41,885 bases of DNA, taken from NCBI GenBank assembly GCA_034437455.1, contig DAOTUB010000214.1, forward strand, positions 1 to 41,885, written 5' to 3'. How positions within the stretch are numbered: position 1 is the stretch's first letter; each line of letters starts with the position of its first letter. A program made the position numbers and the translations under genes. Shown one piece after another: positions 25,521 to 34,158 of this stretch. The stretch comes from DAOTUB01 sp034437455 (lineage in GTDB: Bacteria > Chloroflexota > Anaerolineae > B4-G1). Under the pieces are notes generated by a model, which made no database searches, was not told where the DNA came from, and saw only the letters and a program-made list of their open reading frames with translations.

Positions 25521-27058
25521 TGAATCTGTTGCAATGGCTCGCCCGCCGCATGGGGCCGTGGAGGTTGTTGTCGCTGGCGCTGCTTCTGATCGCGCTGGGA
25601 AGCGTGGCGACGGGACTTGCGGACGTGATTCGCGAACTCGACGCCCGGCTGGCGTTGATGGTCACCGTGACGGCCCTGCTGGTCGGATGGGGTTTAGCTA
25701 CGACGTCGCTGCCGGGGTGGGCGGCGGGCATACTGACCTCCGTGTTGGGCCTGGGAGGGATTTTTGTACAGATCGGGCAACTGGGCAGGAAACTGGTCGC
25801 GCTGTTACCCGCCTTGGCCGAGCTGGGCTGGAACTTTTTTGACTGGTCACACGAGGGATTATCGCCGGGTTGGATGCCGACTATACTGGCGCTCTCGGAA
25901 CTGTGGGGCGACCTGAGCGCGCTGCTGCTCCGGGTGCGCAACTGGATGCTGGCGCTGGCGGCGGGCCTGCCAGCCCGGCTGGCGGTCGGCTACGCCGCCG
26001 GTTCCTACGATTCGTATCAGGCCCACTACGTCGTCACCGAGGCCGACGCTCACGCCTGGGTTGAAATCTACTTTCCCGGTTACGACTGGGTGGAGTTTGA
26101 GTCTACCGGCGGCCTCCCGCCCATCGAGCGTTCTGCCGAGGCCGCTTTGCTCGAATGGCCCGAGCCGGAGGGAGCGCTGGGACCGACGACCGTGGGGCGT
26201 GGCGGGTCGAGCTGGTCCTGGCGGCTGATGGCATCCGCTTTGGTCGTGCTGCTGGTGCTGCCGGGCGTCGTCTGGTTGACTGCGGATGGCTGGCGGCTGC
26301 ACCGTATGAAACCGGCGGCAGCCGTGGCGACGCTTTACCGGCGACTTCAGCGTCACGGGCCACGGTTGACCGTCCCCGTGCGGGAGGCGTTGATGCTGGT
26401 CTGGATCTCTGTCGGCTGCTGGTTGCTGTTTGAAGCGTACAATATCCGTCTCCAGAACTGGTACTATGTCGGTGTGCCAGAGCACCCGATCGAGCGGAAC
26501 TGGGTCTACCTGTGGTCCTTTGCCACCATTATGCCGGGCATATTCGAGACCGCCGACGTGCTGGAGGGGTTAGGTTTCCTGCGCAACCTGAGAGCAAAAC
26601 CTCACGCCTTTTCGCCCACACTGCTGGCGGGGATGTTTGTGGTGGGGTTAGCTTTCGTGACCATTCCGCCGTTGTTACCTATCCCCATCGCCCGCTACGC
26701 GTTTGGCTTCGTCTGGCTTGGGTTTATCTTTCTGCTGGAGCCGATCAACGTGCAATTGGGCATCAAATCGCCGTTGGGAGAGTGGGGGCGCGGCAACCCG
26801 CGACCTGCGTTGCGGCTGCTGGCGGCAGGGATGATCGCGGGCTTTCTGTGGGAATTCTGGAACTTTTGGGCCACTTCAGGGTGGCGCTACACGGTGCCCT
26901 GGCCGCTCGATTTTGGCATCTACTACTTTCGTATGCCGGTGTTGGGACTACTGGGCTTTCCGCCTTTTGCCTGGGAGTCTTGGGTGATGTTCCAACTGCT
27001 CAAACGGGCGTTGCGTGGGGATGTGTTGTGGCAGGGCAGGGCCCACCGCGACGACTAG
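25520..27058 (+). CDS. Defective transglutaminase fused to an unrelated membrane protein
   Basis: 512 residues in three parts. Residues 1-135: about four membrane helices as in TgpA-type transglutaminases. Residues about 145-205: only the second half of the transglutaminase core (GLPARLAVGYAAGSYD, then the catalytic His in TEADAHAWVEIYFPGY). The Cys-containing first half is missing; the text runs straight from an N-terminal helix (LLLRVRNWMLALA) into the late core, which implies a deletion of a few hundred residues near 25960. Residues about 290-512: a separate multi-helix domain beginning VREALMLVWISVGCWLLFEA, with WEFWNFWATSGWRYTVPW, whose family I do not recognise by name. Without the Cys it cannot be an active transglutaminase. 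Start ATG at 25520, or GTG at 25517. Confidence 0.75.
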   Translation: MNLLQWLARRMGPWRLLSLALLLIALGSVATGLADVIRELDARLALMVTVTALLVGWGLATTSLPGWAAGILTSVLGLGGIFVQIGQLGRKLVALLPALAELGWNFFDWSHEGLSPGWMPTILALSELWGDLSALLLRVRNWMLALAAGLPARLAVGYAAGSYDSYQAHYVVTEADAHAWVEIYFPGYDWVEFESTGGLPPIERSAEAALLEWPEPEGALGPTTVGRGGSSWSWRLMASALVVLLVLPGVVWLTADGWRLHRMKPAAAVATLYRRLQRHGPRLTVPVREALMLVWISVGCWLLFEAYNIRLQNWYYVGVPEHPIERNWVYLWSFATIMPGIFETADVLEGLGFLRNLRAKPHAFSPTLLAGMFVVGLAFVTIPPLLPIPIARYAFGFVWLGFIFLLEPINVQLGIKSPLGEWGRGNPRPALRLLAAGMIAGFLWEFWNFWATSGWRYTVPWPLDFGIYYFRMPVLGLLGFPPFAWESWVMFQLLKRALRGDVLWQGRAHRDD

Positions 27059-27132
27059 GCCCACCCAGACGGGTGCAAGAACCTCGCCAGCTTTTCTCAA
27101 TTCACACCACTCTCTAAAAAGCTGTACTCGCG

Positions 27133-27188
27133 CATAGCTGCGATACTCCATCGCTCTACCCCTTGCGCGCTATGTAAATCGCGGCTAC
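27133..27188. repeat. Intergenic hairpin repeat, degenerate copy E
   Basis: Left half: TAGCTGCGAT, ACTCC, ATCGC. Right half: GCGCGCTATGTAAATCGCGGCTAC. It is clearly related to the other copies but the loops have drifted. It lies in the 27059-27288 gap just upstream of the strong promoter. Confidence 0.6.
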
Positions 27189-27222
27189 ATTTTCGTTCCG
27201 ATCAGTTTTTTGCTTTTATCTA

Positions 27223-27251
27223 TTGACAAAAATTAAGTGATATGTTATAGT
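27223..27251 (+). promoter_or_regulatory. Strong promoter of the DUF2089/DUF4097 island
   Basis: A perfect TTGACA, 17-base spacer, TATAGT, with an extended TG. The surrounding 80 bases are markedly AT-rich compared with the rest of the window, and the transcription start would be about 30 bases before the DUF2089 start. It probably drives 27289 onward. Confidence 0.8.
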
Positions 27252-27288
27252 TATTTATATACCGATTAAAAATATTTAGGAGAGTGCG

Positions 27289-27660
27289 ATGTATCCTATC
27301 CCAACCGAATGCCCCGTCTGTCACGATAACCTATTGGTCACACGAATGCTCTGCCGTAACTGCGGAACGGCCCTCCAGGGCCGTTTCGTCATGGAGCGTC
27401 TCTTTCAACTAACCTCCGAACAGCTTCACTTTGTCGAGATCTTTGTTCGCTGCGAGGGGAAGCTCAATCGCGTGCAAGAAGAATTGGACCTTTCCTACCC
27501 CACCGTCCGCAGCCGCCTGGATGAAGTCATCCGCGCCCTGGGATACGAAGTGGGTAGAGATCGGGGAAGCGACGACGAATATCGCCAGCAAGTGCTGGAG
27601 CGACTGGCTCGCCAGGAGATCTCCTCGGAAGAGGCGCTTCAGCTTATGCAGGAAGGATAA
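27289..27660 (+). CDS. DUF2089 zinc-ribbon/HTH protein with SHOCT-like tail
   Basis: 123 residues. A zinc ribbon at the N-terminus has Cys8, Cys11, Cys22 and Cys25 (CPVC, CRNC). A helix-turn-helix follows at about 38-85 (LTSEQLHFVEIFVRCEGKLN, then LDLSYPTVRSRLDEVI), typical of DUF2089. The last 25 residues (VLERLARQEISSEEALQLMQ) form the short helical module that recurs in the next genes. The start has AGGAGAG upstream. DUF2089 proteins are thought to be transcription regulators encoded with YvlB-like genes, so it probably controls this operon. It lies 20 bases before the next gene's start. Confidence 0.88.
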   Translation: MYPIPTECPVCHDNLLVTRMLCRNCGTALQGRFVMERLFQLTSEQLHFVEIFVRCEGKLNRVQEELDLSYPTVRSRLDEVIRALGYEVGRDRGSDDEYRQQVLERLARQEISSEEALQLMQEG

Positions 27661-27680
27661 CGTTCATGCAGGAGGAAGAA

Positions 27681-28847
27681 ATGGCCGAGAAAACGATCGA
27701 GACATCAGCAACCCCTCACATCACCGTCACCGAGTGTGTGGGCGATCTGGTGGTGCATGGGACAGGAAAACAGCAGATTACTCTGCGCTTGCAGGAAAAT
27801 GACACTGTTCTGGAGCAGGAGGGAGAAACTTTTACCCTCACTACCCGTGAAGATTGCACCCTCACCTGTCCTTCCGGCTCTACCCTCACCATCCATGCGG
27901 TGCGAGGCGACCTCAAGATCAAGGGAGTACAGGGGGCTGTCGCCGTAAGTGCTGTCTATGGCGACGTAGTTTTGCGCAACGTCGGCCCCACTGTCCTGGA
28001 GCAAACCTATGGCGACCTGAGCGCCCGCCAGATGATGGGGGACTTGCAGGTGCGGTCCCTCGCAGGAGATGCCCGAATCCGCGGCGTGGCGGGCGTGCTC
28101 TCGGTAGGCCAGGTGGGGAGCGACTTGAAGGCCGAGGAGATACAAGGCGGGCTGGAGGTCGAGCAGGTCGGATCGGATATCTGGCTGGGGCCGCCCTTCT
28201 CTCCTGGCGCTACATACCGGTTGAACGCCGGCAGTGATCTAAAGCTCCGCATCCCCACGGATGCCAACCTTAGCATGACTCTTCGGGCTGGCGGTGGGGT
28301 TCGTTCTCGTATCCCCGAGCTGACTCTCGAAGAGGTCGAGGGGGAAACGCTAGGCGTCCTGGGAGCCGGAGAGGCGATCCTGGAGGCGCAGGTCGGTGGG
28401 CGCATCACCTTGCAATCCCTGGAGTGGGAAGAAGGATTGCCGCTCGACTTTATGGCTGATCTAGAAGGGCTGGGAGCACAGATCGAAGCCCGCGTCGCCG
28501 AGGTCGTGTCGGAAATGGAGACACGCCTGGCAGAGAACCTGGGCCGTGTGGATAGCGAGGCGATCCGCCGCCAGGTGGATCAGGCAACGGAAAAGACTCG
28601 CTGGAAGGCGGAACGAGCAGCGGAAAAAGCTCGCCGGAAGGCGGAGCGCGCGGCAGAAAGAGCACGCCTGCGAGCAGAGGGGGCCGAGCGGCGTTGGCAA
28701 CGGGCCAGCGGTCGACATTCTCGTCCCAGGCAACGCGACAGCGCGACGACAGACGAGGAGCGCATGCAAGTGCTGCGCCTGGTGGAAGAGGGCAAGATCA
28801 GTCCCGAACAGGCGGCCGATCTATTGGCTGCGTTGGATGGACGATAG
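27681..28847 (+). CDS. DUF4097-like beta-repeat protein with coiled coil and SHOCT-like tail
   Basis: 388 residues, no signal peptide. Residues about 10-195 carry repeating short beta rungs of about 20 residues (GDLKIKGVQG, GDVVLRNVG, GDLQVRSLAG, GSDLKAEEIQG), the style of a beta-solenoid or DUF4097 head. Residues about 265-345 are a charged Ala/Arg/Glu coiled coil with an ERAAEKARRKAERAAERAR core. The C-terminus (MQVLRLVEEGKISPEQAADL) is the SHOCT-like helical module, here at the end rather than at the start as in YvlB and LiaX. The start ATG 27681 is chosen because AGGAGG lies five bases upstream. Likely a cytoplasmic or membrane-associated part of an envelope-stress system; the role is inferred. 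Confidence 0.8.
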   Translation: MAEKTIETSATPHITVTECVGDLVVHGTGKQQITLRLQENDTVLEQEGETFTLTTREDCTLTCPSGSTLTIHAVRGDLKIKGVQGAVAVSAVYGDVVLRNVGPTVLEQTYGDLSARQMMGDLQVRSLAGDARIRGVAGVLSVGQVGSDLKAEEIQGGLEVEQVGSDIWLGPPFSPGATYRLNAGSDLKLRIPTDANLSMTLRAGGGVRSRIPELTLEEVEGETLGVLGAGEAILEAQVGGRITLQSLEWEEGLPLDFMADLEGLGAQIEARVAEVVSEMETRLAENLGRVDSEAIRRQVDQATEKTRWKAERAAEKARRKAERAAERARLRAEGAERRWQRASGRHSRPRQRDSATTDEERMQVLRLVEEGKISPEQAADLLAALDGR

Positions 28848-28859
28848 AAGGAGAACGAG

Positions 28860-29657
28860 ATGCGTCAAGAAACGATGGAACGAGAATTCTCTGTGACTGC
28901 GCCCGTTCGACTGCGGGTGAAAAACATTTGCGGCTCGGTGGACGTTCGACCGTGCGACGACGGCGTCGCGACGATCACCGCCATCAAGTATCTGGATACC
29001 GGCAACCCGGATTGGACCGAGATCGATATCCGGCAGGAAAAAGATGGCAGCTTGGTGGCAGAAACTGTTTTCGAAAAAGGGCTGTGGCAACTCTTTGACC
29101 GGCGCGATCCGTGCAAGGTAGATTACGTCGTGCGCGTCCCCCGCTCTTGCTCCCTGAAAGTCGGTTGCGTGAGCAGCAAAACGCTCGTCCAGGGTCTGGA
29201 GGGCGAGTTTTACATCAAGACGGTCTCGGGCCGGGTGGCCCTGAGTGATCTCTCCGGCAAGATCAAGGTCACCAGCGTGAGCGGCAAGATCGTCGGGGAG
29301 CGACTGGATGGCCCGACGGATTTCGAATCCGTGTCCGGCAAGGTACACCTGATCGAATCCAATCTGCCCCTCGTCACCGGCTTGTCCGTAAGCGGCGACC
29401 TCTTGTTGCAAACCCCCCTGGGCAAAGGTCCGTATGGTTTCAAGACCGTGTCCGGCGACGTCAAGCTGCTCCTACCGCCCGAGACCGGCTGCACTATCGG
29501 GTTCAGCAGCATGAGTGGGCGTCTCAAGACCTCTTTGCCGACCACGCGCAACCAGCAGTGGAATCACAAACGATATTCTGAATTACAGGGCGGCGGCCCT
29601 CCAATTCGCTTTAGCAGCGTGTCGGGCGATTTCTCCGTGATGGAGACGCCCGCTTGA
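28860..29657 (+). CDS. DUF4097 family adhesin-like protein
   Basis: 265 residues with no signal peptide and no helical module. From about residue 115 onward the rung pattern [TS]VSG-[KRD]-[VIL] repeats every 16-22 residues (KTVSGRVALSDL, TSVSGKIVGERL, ESVSGKVHLIES, KTVSGDVKLLLP, SSMSGRLKTSLP, SSVSGDFSVM), giving a right-handed beta-repeat stack. This is the domain found in YvlB, and in LiaX, which senses membrane-active antibiotics in enterococci. It starts 12 bases after the previous gene, with AAGGAG eight bases upstream. Function in this organism is inferred. Confidence 0.85.
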   Translation: MRQETMEREFSVTAPVRLRVKNICGSVDVRPCDDGVATITAIKYLDTGNPDWTEIDIRQEKDGSLVAETVFEKGLWQLFDRRDPCKVDYVVRVPRSCSLKVGCVSSKTLVQGLEGEFYIKTVSGRVALSDLSGKIKVTSVSGKIVGERLDGPTDFESVSGKVHLIESNLPLVTGLSVSGDLLLQTPLGKGPYGFKTVSGDVKLLLPPETGCTIGFSSMSGRLKTSLPTTRNQQWNHKRYSELQGGGPPIRFSSVSGDFSVMETPA

Positions 29658-29823
29658 CGAAAAGATGGGCGGCACCATCCACCTGGCCGTCGGGCGGGGC
29701 ATGCCAGAGACGGGGAGCCAGAACAAGTCCGCCATTCACTGGGATATGTTGTGCGATATGGCCGAGAGCGAGATCATGGTAGACGGCGACTTGTTCTACA
29801 AAGATGGCCAGTTCGTGGTGTGA
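29656..29823 (+). pseudogene. C-terminal remnant of an M29 aminopeptidase
   Basis: Starting directly over the stop of the DUF4097 gene, in another frame, 55 codons ending TGA read DEKMGGTIHLAVGRGMPETG, then NKSAIHWDMLCDM and VDGDLFYKDGQF. This is the last segment of the M29 (AmpS/PepS) metallo-aminopeptidase family, including the two metal ligands His and Asp of the HWD motif. The remaining roughly 350 N-terminal residues, with the other ligands, are absent. The fragment cannot be active. It shows that an aminopeptidase gene once stood here and was cut by a deletion or insertion of the DUF4097/MFS genes. Confidence 0.8.
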
Positions 29824-29839
29824 CGCTTTGAGGAGCGAA

Positions 29840-31159
29840 ATGGAAAAACAAGGAAAGCAACCATCCAAGTGGCAGATCCCATTCTTCACCATCTGGACCG
29901 GGCAGGCGATTTCGCTTTTGGGCAGCATGCTGGTGCAATTCGCGTTGGTTTGGTGGCTGACCCAAACGACCGCATCGGCGACGGTGCTGGCGACCGCGAC
30001 GCTGGCGGCGCTGTTGCCGGGGATATTCGTGGGGCCTTTTGCTGGCGCGTTGGTAGACCGGTGGAACCGACGAGTCGTGTTGATCCTGGCCGATGGAATC
30101 ATCGCGCTGGCGGCGGTAGGGCTGGTCTACCTCTTTGCCGTCGACGCCATTCGCGTCTGGCACATTTACGTAGGCATGTTCATCCGGGCGGTCGCGGATG
30201 GGTTCCAATGGCCGGCGATGCAGGCTTCGACCTCGCTAATGGTCCCAGAGAAACACCTCGCGCGCGTGGCAGGCCTCAATCAGGCGTTGAGAGGGGTGAT
30301 GAACATCGCGGCGCCTCCCGTGGGAGCGCTCCTGTTGAGCCTGATACCGTTGCAGGGCATCATGGCGATTGACGTGGGCACGGCGGCGCTCGCCATCGCC
30401 TGTCTCTTCTTTGTTCACATTCCGCAGCCCAAGCGTCAGACGGCGGAGACCGTTTCAGGAGAGCCTTCACTGTGGCAGAATATGCGCGATGGGTTGCGTT
30501 ACGTGGTGAGCTGGCCCGGTCTGGTGGCTGTGGGCGTCATGGCGATGGTGCTCAACTTTCTCTTGAATCCGGCCTTTTCGCTCCTGCCGCTCCTGGTCAC
30601 CGATCAATTTCACGGTGGGGCCGCCCATCTGGGCTGGTTGGAGTCGGCCTTTGGAGTTGGCATAGTGCTGGGCGGATTGGTTTTGAGCGTGTGGGGTGGG
30701 TTCCACCGGCGCGTATTTACCTCACTGATGGGATTGGTCGGGATGGGGGTGGGCGTTTTGATCGTCGGTCTGGTTCCAGGTGAAATTTTCTGGTTGGCCC
30801 TGGGCGCCATGTTTCTCGTAGGCTCGATGAACACGATTGCCAATGGCTCTTTGTTCGCCGTGGTCCAGGCCAAGGTTGACCCGGAGATGCAGGGGCGGGT
30901 ATTCTCGTTGATGCTGAGCACATCAACGGCAATCGCGCCGCTGGGCCTGGCGCTCGCGGGGCCGATCGCCGATCTGCTGGGCGTGCGCATCTGGTACGTA
31001 GTGTCTGGCGTGGTCTGTCTTCTGATGGGCGCGGGCGCTTTCTTCGTACCGGCGATCGTGCATCTGGAGGATAACCACAACGGTTCTGAGCGTATCGTGG
31101 GCAAGGCACAGCCTGTAGCTGCGCCCGTTCCCGTGGAGACAGAGCAATCACCGAGATAG
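29840..31159 (+). CDS. MFS efflux transporter (EntS/macrolide-efflux-like)
   Basis: 439 residues with about 12 membrane helices. It begins PFFTIWTGQAISLLGSML, with motif A-like GALVDRWNRRVVL at about 68-80 and a cytosolic loop near 195-220. The style is that of the MFS_3 group, which includes enterobactin exporter EntS and macrolide efflux MefA. The start at 29840 is chosen for GAGGAG six bases upstream. The C-terminal tail of about 30 residues is disordered; no SHOCT-like module is present. It is the first of three MFS genes in the island but belongs to a different subgroup from the following pair. Confidence 0.88.
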   Translation: MEKQGKQPSKWQIPFFTIWTGQAISLLGSMLVQFALVWWLTQTTASATVLATATLAALLPGIFVGPFAGALVDRWNRRVVLILADGIIALAAVGLVYLFAVDAIRVWHIYVGMFIRAVADGFQWPAMQASTSLMVPEKHLARVAGLNQALRGVMNIAAPPVGALLLSLIPLQGIMAIDVGTAALAIACLFFVHIPQPKRQTAETVSGEPSLWQNMRDGLRYVVSWPGLVAVGVMAMVLNFLLNPAFSLLPLLVTDQFHGGAAHLGWLESAFGVGIVLGGLVLSVWGGFHRRVFTSLMGLVGMGVGVLIVGLVPGEIFWLALGAMFLVGSMNTIANGSLFAVVQAKVDPEMQGRVFSLMLSTSTAIAPLGLALAGPIADLLGVRIWYVVSGVVCLLMGAGAFFVPAIVHLEDNHNGSERIVGKAQPVAAPVPVETEQSPR

Positions 31160-31261
31160 AGCGGGAGGGAATGATGACTACCCATGGTAGGACACGATCG
31201 CTCGATGGTACCTTTACAATCAAATCCTGGCGCGAAAAGCAAGGATTTTGACGAAGATGCA

Positions 31262-31304
31262 AGGGCGCAGAGGCTCTTTGCGTCTTGGCGACTTGCGTTT
31301 TTTT
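31262..31304 (+). terminator. Possible terminator after the first MFS gene
   Basis: CGCAGAG pairs with CTTTGCG, inside a longer GCAAG...CTTGC stem, and a run of seven T follows at 31298-31304. The gap 31160-31335 otherwise has no visible gene or promoter. Confidence 0.45.
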
Positions 31305-31335
31305 GGTTCCGGCTTGTCCGGGTTAGGATTTAGAA

Positions 31336-32526
31336 ATGTTTCTTTGCCAATCGTTGGAACGCATGCACAGTATCTATGACGAATACCCGCGCCAGTTCTA
31401 GCTCCTCGTCTTGAGCCGATTCATCGACCAGCTTGGCGGGGCGCTCATATTCCCCTTTCTCACGCTCTACATCACGCAAAAATTCGGCGTGGGCATGACA
31501 GAGGTCGGTGTGATCTTTGGGATCGTGGCTATCGCGGGTTTTGTGGGTAACGTGATCGGCGGCGCGCTGACTGACCGTCTGGGACGCAAGGGTATGGTGA
31601 TCTTTGGGTTGCTCACCAGCGCGCTCGTCAACTTGATGATGGCGTTTGTGAACAACATCGAGGTGGTCTACGTTGGAGCGTTGTTCATCGGACTTTTCGG
31701 CAACGCCGGCGGCCCGGCGGCGCAGGCGATGGTCGCCGACCTGTTGCCAGAGAAGAAACGCGCCCAGGGGTTTGGCATCCTCCGGGTCATCTTTAATCTC
31801 GCCGTGACCATCGGCCCGGCCATTGGGGGATTACTGGCTACCCGATCTTATCTGCTCCTATTCATCTGTGACGCGGTCAGCAGCACGATCACGGCCATCA
31901 TCGTGGCCCTGGCGATCCGGGAGACCAAGCCCCAACCGACCGAGGGCGCGACTGAAGAGACGATGGCCCAGACCTTTGGCGGTTATGCTGACGTGCTGCG
32001 CAACGTTCCATTTATTCTCTTTGTCGGCGCCTACATCCTGCTGTCGCTCGTCTACATCCAGATGAACACCACGCTAGGGGTTTATCTGCGAGACGCGCAC
32101 GGCGTGCCCGCACAAGGATTTGGCTACATCCTGAGCATGAACGCGGCGCTGGTCGTCCTGTTCCAATTCGCCATCACGCGCCGGATTGCCAAATACCGGC
32201 CCTTGATTATAATGGCGGTGGGCACGCTACTGTACGCCATTGGATTCGGCATGTACGGTTTCGTCTCGACCTACCCGCTCTTTATGGCGGCGATGGTCGT
32301 CATCACCATCGGGGAGATGCTCGTCGCGCCAAACTCCCAGGCGTTGGCAGCCAAGTTTGCGCCCGAGGCTATGCGGGGACGATACATGGCGATCCCGCGC
32401 TGGCTCTGGTACGCCGCCGGGCTGGTGGGATTGGTCGCGGCCGGGACCTTTGCTCTGCTACAACGTCGGGTTGGGCGGGATACCGAACAAACGATCCAGG
32501 CGACAGAGGCGGCCACTTTTGTCTGA
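31336..32526 (+). pseudogene. MFS pseudogene, tandem copy of the next gene
   Basis: It aligns along its length with the intact MFS domain at 32540, so the two are a tandem duplication. Reading from ATG 31336 gives LERMHSIYDEYPRQF and then an in-frame TAG at 31399-31401 where the intact copy has Trp21 (TGG). After the stop the frame stays open to 32526. Near 32392, 24 codons are missing relative to the intact copy: GRYMA is joined directly to PRWLWYAAG, removing one membrane helix (intact residues about 352-376). The C-terminal helical module and the added domain are also absent. A TTG at 31411 could reinitiate, but without the first and eleventh helices transport is unlikely. Confidence 0.85.
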
Positions 32527-32539
32527 CAAGGAGAACGGG

Positions 32540-34135
32540 ATGTCGTTTCAACCTCTGGATCGTGTACGCAGTATTTACGACGAGTACCCTCGGCAGTTCT
32601 GGGTGCTCATCGGCGCTTTGTTCATCGACCGGCTGGGCGGGGCGTTCATATTCCCCTTCTTTTCGCTCTACATCACGAAAAAGTTTGGCGTGGGCATGAC
32701 CCAAGTCGGCCTGCTCTTTGGCATCTTTTCCATTGCGAGCGTAGCGGGCAGCATGCTCGGCGGCGCGCTGACCGACCGCCTGGGGCGCAAGGGCATGGTG
32801 ATCTTTGGATTGGTCCTCAGCGGCTTGACCAGCCTGTTGATGGGCGTGGTGGGGTCGCTCGAGCTTTTCTTTGGCGCCGTGCTGATCCTGGGCACCTTTG
32901 CCAACATTGGCGGCCCGGCGCAACAGGCGATGGTCGCCGACCTGTTGCCGGAGAAGAAGCGCGCCCAGGGATTTGGCATCCTCCGCGTCGTGGCGAACCT
33001 CGCCGTCGCCATCGGCCCGGCGATTGGAGGATTCCTGGCCGGTCGATCGTACCTGCTGCTGTTCATCTGCGACGCGGTAGCCAGCGTGATCACCGCCGGC
33101 ATCGTCTACCTGGCGCTGCAAGAGACCCGGCCCGCTCCGTGTGAGGGCGCGCCCGAACAGACGATGGCCCAGACATTCGGCGGTTATCTGGACGTGTTGC
33201 GGGATAACACCTTTCTCCTGTTCATCGGAGCCTGCGTGCTGATGGTTCTCGTGGCGATGCAGATGAACCTCACGCTGCCCGTATACTTGCGGGATACCCA
33301 CTCGGTTCCCGAGCAGGGCTTTGGATATCTCCTGAGTCTCAACGCGGCGATGGTCGTCCTGTTCCAATTCCCTATCAGCCGCCGGATCAGCAAGTACCGT
33401 CCCTTGATGGTGATGGTCGGCGGGATGCTGCTCTACACCATCGGATTCGCGATGTATGGTTTCGTCTCGACCTACGTCCTATTCCTCGTGGCTATCGCTG
33501 TTCTCACCATCGGCGAGATGATGACCGCTCCGACCGCTCAGGCGCTGGCGTCTCAGTTCGCGCCCGATCACATGCGCGGGCGATACCTGGCGGTCTTTGG
33601 TTTCACCTGGGTGATCCCAATGGCCGTGGGGCCGCTTTTATCCGGGTTAATCATGGACAACGCCGATCCGCGCTGGGTCTGGTATGCTGCCGGAGTGGTG
33701 GGCTTGATGGCGACCGGGGCTTTTGCTTTGCTAGAACGCCGGGCCGGGCAAGCGGGCTGGGAAGTGATTGACCGGCGGTTGAGGGTACTCGAAATGCTGG
33801 AAGAGCGAAAGATCTCGGCGGCGGAAGCAGCCGACTTGTTGCAGGCATTGGACGGGGAGAGGCAATGGGCTGCAGCGACTCCCTCGGGCCCGAGCAAAGA
33901 GAGACGACATCTCCGCTTCGAGGTAAGCGACCTGGCGTCGGGCGTGATGAAAACGAGCCTGACCCTTCCGATGGGCCTGGTGAACACGGTCCTGGACGTG
34001 GGAGGGCGGTTATCTGACGATCTCGACCTCGACTTGCAGAAACTAGAAAAATTGGTTGCCAGTGGTTCGACAGGGAGTCGTGTGGAAACGATGGACACAG
34101 AGGACAACGAACGGGTTGAGGTCCACGTGGAGTAG
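32540..34135 (+). CDS. MFS transporter fused to SHOCT-like module and a shared C-terminal domain
   Basis: 531 residues. Residues 1-400 are a 12-helix MFS transporter (motif A GGALTDRLGRKGMVIF at about 74-89, and ADLLPEKKRAQGFGILR at 133-149). Residues 412-440 are the SHOCT-like helical module (RVLEMLEERKISAAEAADLL). Residues 456-531 are a small beta/alpha domain with LRFEVSDLASG, the loop LPMGLVNTVLDVG, and an acidic end MDTEDNERVEVHVE. The last two parts together copy the layout of the 129-residue protein at 34748. The start has AAGGAG seven bases upstream. A transporter carrying this soluble pair is unusual; the tail may sense envelope stress and gate export, or tether the transporter to its partner proteins. 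Substrate unknown. Confidence 0.87.
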   Translation: MSFQPLDRVRSIYDEYPRQFWVLIGALFIDRLGGAFIFPFFSLYITKKFGVGMTQVGLLFGIFSIASVAGSMLGGALTDRLGRKGMVIFGLVLSGLTSLLMGVVGSLELFFGAVLILGTFANIGGPAQQAMVADLLPEKKRAQGFGILRVVANLAVAIGPAIGGFLAGRSYLLLFICDAVASVITAGIVYLALQETRPAPCEGAPEQTMAQTFGGYLDVLRDNTFLLFIGACVLMVLVAMQMNLTLPVYLRDTHSVPEQGFGYLLSLNAAMVVLFQFPISRRISKYRPLMVMVGGMLLYTIGFAMYGFVSTYVLFLVAIAVLTIGEMMTAPTAQALASQFAPDHMRGRYLAVFGFTWVIPMAVGPLLSGLIMDNADPRWVWYAAGVVGLMATGAFALLERRAGQAGWEVIDRRLRVLEMLEERKISAAEAADLLQALDGERQWAAATPSGPSKERRHLRFEVSDLASGVMKTSLTLPMGLVNTVLDVGGRLSDDLDLDLQKLEKLVASGSTGSRVETMDTEDNERVEVHVE

Positions 34136-34158
34136 ACCGATCTAAAGGAGAGGAATCT

